NCBI RefSeq assembly: GCF_008362905.1
Contig: NZ_VFJB01000004.1
Location: forward strand, 62,001-126,000
Length of the DNA: 64,000 nucleotides
Direction of reading: 5' to 3'
Source of the DNA: Deferribacter autotrophicus
GTDB lineage: Bacteria > Chrysiogenota > Deferribacteres > Deferribacterales > Deferribacteraceae
Part shown: positions 20,229 to 28,133 of the stretch, one piece after another
Layout of the letters: every line of letters starts with the position of its first letter
Position numbering within the stretch: the stretch's first letter is position 1
Notes under the pieces: model-generated
The model's database searches: none
What the model was told of the DNA's origin: nothing
What the model saw: only the letters and a program-made list of their open reading frames with translations
Position numbers and translations under genes: made by a program

Positions 20229-22049
20229 CTATTTTTTTACTCTTTTTACCATTAAATCTTGTGCACATTTCCTCGGCAGATTTTCTTTTTTTAACATTTC
20301 ATAATAATAATTTCCACAATTATCTGAATAAAGCAAATCCTCATTTCTCACAACTTTTTTAAGAGCAACACCCTTTGGCACTTTAAAACTCACCTTTTTT
20401 ACGTTCTTTAACAAATTTTTCTCTATCTTTGCAATTATTGGAGCTGCAATTTTACCTCCTGTTGCATCTTCGCCAACAGTTCTAAAATCATCATACCCCA
20501 CCCACAACACCGCCACATAAGGGGGGAAAATTCCCACAAACCAGCAATCTCTACTATCGTTGCTTGTCCCGGTCTTGCCGGCAGTTCCTGGAATTAACCC
20601 CTTCCTCCTGGCTGTTCCATATTTCACAACTTTTTCCATCAAAAACAAAACCTGATAAGCAGAAGTCTCATCCACCACCCGTCTACACTTTTTATCAGGT
20701 TCTATTACCACACCATCATCATCTACTATTTTCTTTATAAATGTAATTTCACACTTTTTACCATAATTTGCAATTGCAGTGTAAACCTTTGCCACTATCA
20801 AAGGTGTTTGCGGAATCGATCCAAGAGGCATAGCGTGAAATGGCTTTACACCCTCAAACCCCAATCTTGTAGCTATCCTAGACACCCTTTCCAGACCAAC
20901 AATTTCAGCAAGTTTTACGGTAAGATTATTTAGTGAATAAATCAGGCCGTTTCTTATATTTGTCTTACCCATGAAATAGTTTTTAAAGTTTTTTGGTGAA
21001 TATAGTTGCTTACCTTCTTTGAATTTATACGGCTTATCCTCCAAAACGTAAGAAGGTCTAAAGCCATAATAAAAAGCTGTAAGATAAGTAATCGGTTTAA
21101 AAATAGACCCAACTTCCCTTCTAACATTTACTGCTCTATTTTTTGAAAAATCATCCCGTATGGAACCGTTAACTGACACAACTTCATTTCTAAAATAATC
21201 CACCAGGACAAAACCAGCTTCAATACCTTTAAATTTACTCAAAGAATTTTTAATAATTTCTTTGCTCATTTTATACAGTTTCTCATCAAAATTTGTATAA
21301 ACCACATAACTCTTACTCTTCAAATCAACATTTAAATTTTTTAATTCTGCCAAAACACCATCAAGATAATCCGGATATTTTTTCAATGTTTTAGGTTTAT
21401 GAAACTCTACCCTAGCATCATCCCCGCTTAAAATATCTGCTATCTTTGATAAAAAAGGGTAATTACTCTCTGCATTTTTTAAATCATAAATCACGCAAAA
21501 AACCAGAAAAACCTTCTCTTTATAGGACAAATTTTTAAAATCTTTGCCAAACAAACTGACTGAATATCCGTTAACCCCTTTGATCCCATTTGCAAAAAGA
21601 TAGTTGTTTAATTCTATTTCATAAATTTTCTCTAACGAATACTCTTTTAACAGACGACTGATAAAATGTTTTTTTAAAAACTCTTTATATTTATTATGCA
21701 AAATATATTTTTTATTTTTGGAATAAAACTCATCCCAATATTTATTTAATAAAAGGTCTTTTCCAATAAAACCAACGTAATCTTTGTAAAACCTATCAAA
21801 CTCTTTGAAATCCTTACTGATATTAATCAATCCACCAAAATTCATATACCCCGAAAAAATAACATTTCCATTTGAAGCAAATATTTTCAAAGTCGTAGTT
21901 TTAGAATCATTTTGAAGAGCTAGTTTTGGAATTTCGATTCGAGCTAATAAAAAATCTTCATAAGTTTTTAAAGCAAGTAAAGAAAAAGAAATAGCGATAG
22001 CTATTAACAAAAAAAACAATAAACTTTTAGCAATAATTTTAAAATTCAT
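20229..22049 (-). CDS. Penicillin-binding protein, class A architecture with degenerate glycosyltransferase domain
   Basis: Cross-links peptidoglycan in the periplasm. After a membrane anchor (residues 8-28) comes a region (about 60-210) in the place of the GT51 transglycosylase. The end of that fold is still recognisable (SLEKIYEIELNNYLFANGIKGV...LSYKEKVFLV), but the EDxxFxxHxG catalytic motif and the QQLxKN motif are missing. The transpeptidase domain is intact: Ser315-x-x-Lys318 (GSIFKP), SLN at 372-374 and KTG at 492-494. I infer a transpeptidase-only enzyme that needs a partner glycosyltransferase. It overlaps rdgB by 11 bases. Confidence 0.85.
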   Translation of the reverse strand: MNFKIIAKSLLFFLLIAIAISFSLLALKTYEDFLLARIEIPKLALQNDSKTTTLKIFASNGNVIFSGYMNFGGLINISKDFKEFDRFYKDYVGFIGKDLLLNKYWDEFYSKNKKYILHNKYKEFLKKHFISRLLKEYSLEKIYEIELNNYLFANGIKGVNGYSVSLFGKDFKNLSYKEKVFLVFCVIYDLKNAESNYPFLSKIADILSGDDARVEFHKPKTLKKYPDYLDGVLAELKNLNVDLKSKSYVVYTNFDEKLYKMSKEIIKNSLSKFKGIEAGFVLVDYFRNEVVSVNGSIRDDFSKNRAVNVRREVGSIFKPITYLTAFYYGFRPSYVLEDKPYKFKEGKQLYSPKNFKNYFMGKTNIRNGLIYSLNNLTVKLAEIVGLERVSRIATRLGFEGVKPFHAMPLGSIPQTPLIVAKVYTAIANYGKKCEITFIKKIVDDDGVVIEPDKKCRRVVDETSAYQVLFLMEKVVKYGTARRKGLIPGTAGKTGTSNDSRDCWFVGIFPPYVAVLWVGYDDFRTVGEDATGGKIAAPIIAKIEKNLLKNVKKVSFKVPKGVALKKVVRNEDLLYSDNCGNYYYEMLKKENLPRKCAQDLMVKRVKK

Positions 22050-22626
22050 TATTCAGATAAAATTTTAACTGCTCCAAAGCCTTTCTTCGATGACTAATCT
22101 CATTTTTTTCTTCAGCTTCAAGCTCGGCCATTGTTCTACCATCTGAAAGCAAAAATAGAGGGTCGTAACCAAACCCGTTACTTCCCCTCATTTCAAATGC
22201 AATTCTGCCTTCACATTCACCTCTAAATGTAGCAACTGTCTCTCCGTCTTTGCAGAGGGCTATCACGCAGACAAACTTTGCCCCCCTTTTCTCCAAAGGA
22301 ACACCCTTTAACTTATCAAGTAGCAATCTGTTATTCTCCTCATCAGTTGCATTCTCTCCGGCAAATCTTGCAGAAAACACTCCAGGTGCGCCATTAAGTG
22401 CATCCACTTCCAGCCCAGAATCATCTGCAATTATATAACCTTCCACAAACTTTGATAAAGTCTCACCTTTTAGTTTTGCATTTTCTTCAAATGTAGCACC
22501 ACTCTCTTCGACATCAACATTTTCATTAATAACATCAAATGCAGAAAGCACCTCTATAGGCTTTAATATTTCTGCAATCTCTTTCAATTTTCCCTTATTC
22601 TTTGTTGCAACAAAAAGTTTCTTCAC
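22039..22626 (-). CDS. rdgB: XTP/dITP pyrophosphatase (HAM1 family)
   Basis: House-cleaning enzyme removing non-canonical purine nucleotides. The 195-residue protein has the nucleotide-binding [10 protein letters not shown] at the N terminus, the metal/catalytic segments [15 protein letters not shown] and [25 protein letters not shown], and GFGYDPLF. The start overlaps the rph stop (ATGA). The rph-rdgB pair is common. Confidence 0.96.
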   Translation of the reverse strand: MKKLFVATKNKGKLKEIAEILKPIEVLSAFDVINENVDVEESGATFEENAKLKGETLSKFVEGYIIADDSGLEVDALNGAPGVFSARFAGENATDEENNRLLLDKLKGVPLEKRGAKFVCVIALCKDGETVATFRGECEGRIAFEMRGSNGFGYDPLFLLSDGRTMAELEAEEKNEISHRRKALEQLKFYLNNEF

Positions 22627-23339
22627 TTTTTCAATGCCTCTTTTTGAGCAGATATAATATTTTTTATCCCAATGAATGCAGTATCAAGCATTTTATCAAG
22701 CAACTTTCTATCAAAAGGTCTTTCTTCTCCTGTCCCTTGAATTTCAATAATCTCACCATTACTTGTAGCTACTACATTCATATCCACTGTAGCTGCAGAA
22801 TCCTCTTCATAGTTCAAATCCAAAACTACCTCATCATTTACAAGCCCCACACTCACAGCAGCCACAAAATCATTAATAGGATTTTCTTCCATTTCCCCGC
22901 TTTCCACGAGTCTTTCAAAAGCTAAATAAAGTGCCACAAAACCTCCTGAAATGGATGCTGTTCTTGTGCCGCCATCAGCCTGGATCACATCACAATCTAT
23001 AACCACGGTTCTCTCACCAAGTTTGGTCATATCCACCACAGATCTCAACGACCTACCTATAAGTCTTGATATCTCTTGAGTCCTTCCTGATAGTTTACCC
23101 TTTTGAGCCTCACGCACATTTCTTGTATGTGTTGCTCTTGGAAGCATAGAATACTCTGCCGTTACCCAACCTGTGCCAGAACCTTTTAAAAACGGAGGTA
23201 CGCCATCGGTTACCGATGCATTACAGATAACCTTTGTTTCACCAAACTCTATCAATACCGAGCCCTCCGGATATCTTATATAATCAGTAGTTATTTTAAT
23301 AAGTCTCATTTCATCATTTCTTCTGCCATCACTTCTCAT
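22623..23339 (-). CDS. rph: Ribonuclease PH
   Basis: Phosphorolytic 3'-5' exoribonuclease that trims tRNA 3' ends. The 238-residue protein begins [12 protein letters not shown] and has [18 protein letters not shown] and [19 protein letters not shown] for RNA and phosphate binding, plus [18 protein letters not shown]. The start overlaps the GerM-like gene by 11 bases. Confidence 0.97.
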   Translation of the reverse strand: MRSDGRRNDEMRLIKITTDYIRYPEGSVLIEFGETKVICNASVTDGVPPFLKGSGTGWVTAEYSMLPRATHTRNVREAQKGKLSGRTQEISRLIGRSLRSVVDMTKLGERTVVIDCDVIQADGGTRTASISGGFVALYLAFERLVESGEMEENPINDFVAAVSVGLVNDEVVLDLNYEEDSAATVDMNVVATSNGEIIEIQGTGEERPFDRKLLDKMLDTAFIGIKNIISAQKEALKK

Positions 23340-23820
23340 CGCAACTCCCTTCTATAATCTTTATTTCATCATTTTCTAATGTCATAGCACAATTATAATC
23401 TATTTGTGTAAATGCCTCACTATTTACAACATCAATCTTAAATACCTTTATGTTACTATCAAAGGATTTTAAAGTTTTAAGTAAGGATTTTAAAAAAAGA
23501 TACTCACTATTACTACCATTTTGAAACCCTTTTAAAAAACTTAAACGTATTTTGCAGAAACCGTTTTTAATATTCACATCTTGAAACTTGACAAATTCTC
23601 CTACGGCTGAAATGGTATGATCACCTTTTTCCACTTTTAGTTTATTTAAAAGCAAAAATGCATACACATTTTTTTGATAAAAAGGGTTTATCACTACAAC
23701 TTTTTTTGGTATTAACTTGTTACTTTCAATATCTATAAAATATGCATCATAAATTCTAATAGAAAATAAAAAAAACAAAATAACAAGAAAACCAATTATC
23801 AGGTATAAAAATCTTTTCAT
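23329..23820 (-). CDS. Membrane-anchored GerMN-like domain protein
   Basis: A 163-residue protein with one N-terminal transmembrane helix (about 5-23) and a small extracytoplasmic domain. Its pattern (hydrophobic strand, [13 protein letters not shown], helix with [20 protein letters not shown]) is like GerMN/spore-germination domains found in many non-spore-formers. The same kind of gene precedes rph-rdgB in several delta-proteobacterial genomes, which supports the call. It is the first gene of the long minus-strand operon that runs to accC. Function unknown. Confidence 0.6.
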   Translation of the reverse strand: MKRFLYLIIGFLVILFFLFSIRIYDAYFIDIESNKLIPKKVVVINPFYQKNVYAFLLLNKLKVEKGDHTISAVGEFVKFQDVNIKNGFCKIRLSFLKGFQNGSNSEYLFLKSLLKTLKSFDSNIKVFKIDVVNSEAFTQIDYNCAMTLENDEIKIIEGSCDEK

Positions 23821-24159
23821 AAAATAAGAATTACCACATCACCCTTAAAATTTCAATGTTATTATTATTCTGACGTCACTCTAAAATTTTAAAAAGATGT
23901 TAAATTATTTTTACAGCATTTTTATCTCGTTAAAAATCGCCATAAATAGGGAGATTTCGAGGCAAATCTCTACAGAATTAGAGTATGTCTTTCAATAATT
24001 AGCAAGAAAATTATTTAACACTTTCTTACACAGCATTTTTAATATTATCAAAGTATTACTACACTTTGGCTTCAAAAAATAATGTATTGCCATTCAAATT
24101 TTAATTGACATCAAAAGCTAGTTGAATTATTTTTCTGCCATACTAAAAAGGTGTTTTAG
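23821..24159. other. Divergent intergenic region between the GerM-like operon and the SCP2-ADH-AOR operon
   Basis: 339 bases without an ORF. It holds a good plus-strand promoter (24105-24133) and a 7-bp hairpin GAGATTT/AAATCTC (23951-23957 with 23964-23970). It is otherwise AT-rich with many partial -10 boxes. The minus-strand promoter for the long operon must also lie here, but I could not choose one with confidence. Confidence 0.7.
24105..24133 (+). promoter_or_regulatory. Sigma-70-type promoter for the SCP2-ADH-AOR operon
   Basis: Perfect -35 TTGACA (24105-24110), 17-base spacer and -10 TATTTT (24128-24133). AAGGTG precedes the ATG at 24160 by about 7 bases. Confidence 0.65.
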
Positions 24160-24630
24160 ATGAAAAAGTTTCTTTTAAAAATTCTGTTTTTTTTCTTTAA
24201 GCGTTCTCTAATATTTCTTTCAAAGCATGACAAAAATATCAAAGACGAATTGAGTAATTTACCCGAAAATTATCGAATAATCTTAAAAATACACAATATG
24301 ACTTCCCCCATGATTTCCCTTATGAAAGTTAACGACAAATTTGTGGAAAATATCGATACATCATCTGCTGATTTAATTGTTGAATTTAAAAATATTAACA
24401 GTGCTTTTTTGATATTCACCGCTCAAAAAGGACTCGAAAAAGCATTTGCTGAAAAAAGAATAATTTTAAAAGGGCTAATAACATATGGGATTATTTTCAC
24501 AAGAATATCCATAATTGTTCAAAGGTATCTTTTTCCGGCTTTTATATGTAAAAATATCATGAAGCATATTATGCCTATCAACAATATGCTAAAAATAAAA
24601 CTATACATTTACGGAATAATTAAGGGATAA
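24160..24630 (+). CDS. SCP2 sterol-transfer-like protein
   Basis: A 156-residue protein whose middle (residues 45-135) follows the SCP2 plan: DLIVEFKNINSAFLIFTAQKGLEKAFAEKRIILKG is the strand-helix-strand typical of small lipid-binding SCP2 domains. The N terminus is very hydrophobic and basic (KKFLLKILFFFFKRSLIF), suggesting membrane contact. It starts a plus-strand operon with an iron alcohol dehydrogenase (5-base gap) and an AOR. I infer that it binds a hydrophobic substrate or holds the enzymes at the membrane; this is unproven. Confidence 0.65.
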   Translation: MKKFLLKILFFFFKRSLIFLSKHDKNIKDELSNLPENYRIILKIHNMTSPMISLMKVNDKFVENIDTSSADLIVEFKNINSAFLIFTAQKGLEKAFAEKRIILKGLITYGIIFTRISIIVQRYLFPAFICKNIMKHIMPINNMLKIKLYIYGIIKG

Positions 24631-24634
24631 TGCC

Positions 24635-25810
24635 ATGAAAAATAATTATTTTGAATTCCATGCACCCACAAAGATTCTTGCCGGATTTGATGCTTTGGAC
24701 AATCTCCTCTTTGAGCTTGAAGTATTGCACTGTAAAAATCCGCTTATCATTACTGATTATGGAGTTAAACAAGCTGGGCTCTTAAAACTTGTTGAAAAGA
24801 TACTCTTTGAGCAAAATATTAACTACCACCTCTTTGATAATGTACCACCAGATTCATCCCTTGAAACTGTTAAGGATGTTGCTAACCAATTTAAAATGTA
24901 TCAATGCGATTGTCTTATAGCAGTTGGCGGTGGATCAGTTATTGATACAGCTAAAGGCGCAAATATAGCTATCAGTTATAATGAAAATGATCTTATAAAA
25001 TTAGCTGGTGCTGATAGATTAGATAAGAAAACAAAACCTTTGATTGTCATACCTACCACAAGTGGTACAGGTTCAGAAGCAACCCTTGTAGCTGTGATAT
25101 CCGATGAAAAAAGAGGGGTAAAACTCCCTTTTGCCTCCAATTTTCTTTTACCTGATGTAGCCATTTTGGATGCAAGAATGACGGAAACCTTACCACCAAA
25201 ACTAACTGCAGCTACAGCTATGGATGCACTCACCCACGCCATTGAAGCATATTTGTGTTTACAAAAAAATCCCATATCTGATTCTTTTTCCATAACCGCC
25301 ATCAAGCTAATCAGCCAAAATTTGCTGAAAGTAATTGAAAAACCAAAAGATAAATATTTGAGATTAAATCTTGCCGTCGCATCCACATGTGCAGGGATAG
25401 CTTTCTCAAATTCTATGGTAGGAATAATCCACGCCATAGGACATTCTGTTGGTGCAGTTTCCAAGGTCCCTCATGGCATTGCTATGGCAATATTGTTACC
25501 CCATGGAATTGAATTTTATCTTCAAAATAAAAAAGAAGATATTGGCAACCTTTTGCTTTTTCTTTCAGATGAAAATAGTTTTATTAGCTCGCAGGATAAA
25601 TCCGGTGATACAATCAAAATTATTAAAGATTTATTAAAGACATTAAACGAAAAAACCGGATTACCAATTACACTGAAAGAGGCAGGTGTAAAAAAAGAGG
25701 ATTTTAATAAAATTGCTGAATTATCCTTAAATGACGGTGCAATTACATTCTCCCCTGTATATGCCGACAAAAATAACATACTACAATTACTTAATGAGGC
25801 ATACGAATGA
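24635..25810 (+). CDS. Iron-containing alcohol dehydrogenase
   Basis: NAD(P)-dependent group III alcohol dehydrogenase of 391 residues. Nucleotide-binding GGGSVIDTAKGAN is followed by PTTSGTGSEAT. The iron ligands are Asp197, His201 (DALTHAIEAY), His266 (GIIHAIGHSVGA) and His280 (VPHGIAMAILLPHG), with spacing close to that of FucO. Its stop overlaps the AOR start (ATGA). With the AOR it makes an alcohol-aldehyde-acid route. Substrate is not readable. Confidence 0.93.
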   Translation: MKNNYFEFHAPTKILAGFDALDNLLFELEVLHCKNPLIITDYGVKQAGLLKLVEKILFEQNINYHLFDNVPPDSSLETVKDVANQFKMYQCDCLIAVGGGSVIDTAKGANIAISYNENDLIKLAGADRLDKKTKPLIVIPTTSGTGSEATLVAVISDEKRGVKLPFASNFLLPDVAILDARMTETLPPKLTAATAMDALTHAIEAYLCLQKNPISDSFSITAIKLISQNLLKVIEKPKDKYLRLNLAVASTCAGIAFSNSMVGIIHAIGHSVGAVSKVPHGIAMAILLPHGIEFYLQNKKEDIGNLLLFLSDENSFISSQDKSGDTIKIIKDLLKTLNEKTGLPITLKEAGVKKEDFNKIAELSLNDGAITFSPVYADKNNILQLLNEAYE

Positions 25811-27663
25811 AAGTGGTTGAAGGCTTCTCTAATAAGCTGCTTACTATAGACCTTACCAACAAGAGTTTTGAAATCTCTCAAATACCAATGGAAGATAGAA
25901 TAAAATACCTAGGTGCAAAAGGGTTAGGTTTAAAATTATTTTACGACAATTTTCCCGGTAAAATCGATCCACTCTCTCCCGAAAACATTATAGTAATAAT
26001 GCCTGGTATTTTAATGGGTACAAATGCGCCTTGCTCTGGAAGATTTCATGCAATCACCATCTCTCCTCTTACCGGGATTATCGGCACATCATCTTGTGGT
26101 GGTCCATTTGGCATGTCTCTTAAAAAAAACGGCTTTGATGCACTGATAATTAAAGGTAAAGCTGAAAACCCTACCTTTTTAGTAATTGATGAAAAAGGCG
26201 TTACATTTGAATCGGCTTCTGAAATATGGGGAAAAGATACTCACCACACACAAGATTATCTCAGCAAATATGGCGATGGTATTTTAGCCATTGGCCCTGC
26301 AGGAGAACATCTTGTAAGATATGCGAACGTAATTTCTAGACACAGATTTCTTGGTAGATGCGGATTCGGCGCAGTATTCGGTTCTAAAAATCTAAAAGGG
26401 ATTGTTGCTAAAAAAGGTGAGTATAAGATATTGCCTAAAAATAAAGTACTTTTTGATAAACTTCGAAAAAAAGGTTTAAATTATATAAATAGAAATCAAT
26501 TTACAGCATACAACTATAGAAATTATGGCACATCTTCAAATGTAAATTTTACAAACCCAAAAGGTGCAATGCCTGCATATAATTTTAGAGACGGCTATGA
26601 TCCCCAATCCGTTAACCTCTCCGGCGAAAAAATGGCAGAACTTTTCCATTCAAAGCATCATACCTGCAAACCATGCTCCATACTTTGTGGACACAAAGGT
26701 ATCATTAATGGAAAAGAGATGGCCATACCGGAATACGAAACAGTTACATTGCTTGGCAGCAACCTCGGAATCTTTGATCCCGCAAAAATTGCAGAATGGA
26801 ACGACTTATGTTCTAAAATGGGATTAGATACCATTTCTCTCGGCGGTACTCTTGCATGGGCTATGGAAGCTAATGAAAAAGGGATATTTAAAAGCGAATT
26901 AACATTTGGAAAAGAAGACAACATTGCTGATACAATTCTTAAGATTGCTCATAGAGTGGATATTGGAGATAAACTTGCAGAAGGGGTAAAAAGGCTTGCC
27001 GAAGAACACGGTGGGAATGAATTTGCCATCCATATCAAAGGGCTCGAAATTTCAGGTTATGATCCCAGAGCAGCCTTTGGGCAGGCGTTATCTTTTGCTA
27101 CTGCTAATAGAGGAGGTTGTCATCTATCTGCATATCCAGTTGGTCTTGAAATAATTTTTGACCTCTTAAACCCCTACAGTGAAAAAGGGAAAGCTGATTA
27201 CACAATCTTTTTTGAAAACCTTTTTAATTGTATCAATTCACTACAAACATGTCTTTTCACTGCTTTTGCATATCTTTTTGAAGCACCACTAACAAAATAT
27301 ACTCCGCATTTTCTCTTAAAATTTATCATGACAAATTTCCCAAAAATTGCCATATCGTTGGTTGATTTCTCTCTTTATCACAAAATGTGGGTGGCAGTAA
27401 CAGGACTAAATATAACAGCTAAAGAATTTATTACCGCAGGAGAAAGAATACATGTTCTTGAAAGATATATGAACTGTCTCCTTGGAGTATCTAGAAATGA
27501 TGATATACTTCCTGCAAGATTAATTTCAAAGTCAAGACAGTCAGATAAAAAACAAAAACTTCCGCCCATCGATAAAATGTTAAAAGCTTATTATAAAAAA
27601 AGAGGATACGATAAAAACGGTAAACCAACGGAAAAATTACTAAAAAAATTACAAATTATTTGA
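25807..27663 (+). CDS. Aldehyde:ferredoxin oxidoreductase (tungsten AOR family)
   Basis: Interconverts aldehydes and carboxylic acids with ferredoxin at a tungsten bis-pterin site. The 618-residue protein has the N-terminal pterin-binding fold (GAKGLGLKLFYDNFP, ITISPLTGIIGTSSCGGPFG, PAYNFRDGY). The 4Fe-4S ligands are C287-x2-C290-x3-C294 plus Cys482 in SLQTCLFTAF, matching the Pyrococcus AOR pattern. Glu309/Glu311 and His439 fall where the catalytic pair is expected. It ends 8 bases into the convergent cupin gene. moaC at 4.1 kb may supply the pterin. Confidence 0.92.
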   Translation: MKVVEGFSNKLLTIDLTNKSFEISQIPMEDRIKYLGAKGLGLKLFYDNFPGKIDPLSPENIIVIMPGILMGTNAPCSGRFHAITISPLTGIIGTSSCGGPFGMSLKKNGFDALIIKGKAENPTFLVIDEKGVTFESASEIWGKDTHHTQDYLSKYGDGILAIGPAGEHLVRYANVISRHRFLGRCGFGAVFGSKNLKGIVAKKGEYKILPKNKVLFDKLRKKGLNYINRNQFTAYNYRNYGTSSNVNFTNPKGAMPAYNFRDGYDPQSVNLSGEKMAELFHSKHHTCKPCSILCGHKGIINGKEMAIPEYETVTLLGSNLGIFDPAKIAEWNDLCSKMGLDTISLGGTLAWAMEANEKGIFKSELTFGKEDNIADTILKIAHRVDIGDKLAEGVKRLAEEHGGNEFAIHIKGLEISGYDPRAAFGQALSFATANRGGCHLSAYPVGLEIIFDLLNPYSEKGKADYTIFFENLFNCINSLQTCLFTAFAYLFEAPLTKYTPHFLLKFIMTNFPKIAISLVDFSLYHKMWVAVTGLNITAKEFITAGERIHVLERYMNCLLGVSRNDDILPARLISKSRQSDKKQKLPPIDKMLKAYYKKRGYDKNGKPTEKLLKKLQII

Positions 27664-28015
27664 GCAACTCTTTTCTTTTAAGCCAAAAATCAAAGGATCT
27701 GCCTGGGACAAAAATATCAATTCCCACTGAGGGTTCATCAAGGGGATTTGTTACAATATGCTCTTCATCCCCTTCAATATACACTGTATCATACTTATCG
27801 AGTATCACTTCTCCATCCTTTTCAGTCCACACAGCAAGCTTACCTTCTAATACAATCAACACCTGAGCATTTGGATGCTTATGTTTTGGAGAAGAGTGTT
27901 TTGGAGGCTTTATAAAATATTCAATGGATATATCTTTTTGATTACAAAGACTTACACGCTTCCAATTTTTCTCAGGCTCATAACTTTCAGCTTTGTGATA
28001 TTTAATAACTTCCAT
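27656..28015 (-). CDS. Cupin-fold protein
   Basis: A 119-residue single-domain cupin: HKHPNAQVLIVLEGKLAVWTEKDGEVILDKYDTVYIEGDEEHIVTN has the two histidine motifs of the barrel, so a bound metal is likely. GGGGGA precedes the ATG; an upstream in-frame extension would run into the tRNA and is not real. It faces the AOR gene tail to tail with an 8-base overlap and no terminator between, so antisense effects are possible. Ligand unknown. Confidence 0.8.
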   Translation of the reverse strand: MEVIKYHKAESYEPEKNWKRVSLCNQKDISIEYFIKPPKHSSPKHKHPNAQVLIVLEGKLAVWTEKDGEVILDKYDTVYIEGDEEHIVTNPLDEPSVGIDIFVPGRSFDFWLKRKELLK

Positions 28016-28032
28016 AATTTTCCCCCAACAAA

Positions 28033-28104
28033 TAGGCGCGGGCGGGATTGAACCGCCGACTCCTGCGACGTCAACGCAGTGCTCTCCCACTGAGCTACGC
28101 GCCT
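28033..28104 (-). tRNA. tRNA-Val (anticodon GAC)
   Basis: Clean cloverleaf of 72 bases: acceptor AGGCGCG/CGCGCCT with discriminator A, D-arm GCTC/GAGC, anticodon stem CTGCG/CGCAG with loop TTGACGT (GAC), and T-arm GGCGG TTCAATC CCGCC. The CCA end is not encoded. It lies between the CheW-CheZ gene and the cupin gene and probably shares their transcript. Confidence 0.96.
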
Positions 28105-28133
28105 ATGTAAATATAAATAGCTAAAAAAATTTA

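Noticed and set aside
24976-25464. 162-residue minus-strand ORF opposite the iron alcohol dehydrogenase
   Set aside because: Shadow of a well-supported gene with intact metal ligands; no family signature of its own.
28016-28090. N-terminal extension of the cupin gene
   Set aside because: It would translate through the tRNA-Val gene; a good ribosome site and ATG exist at 28015.
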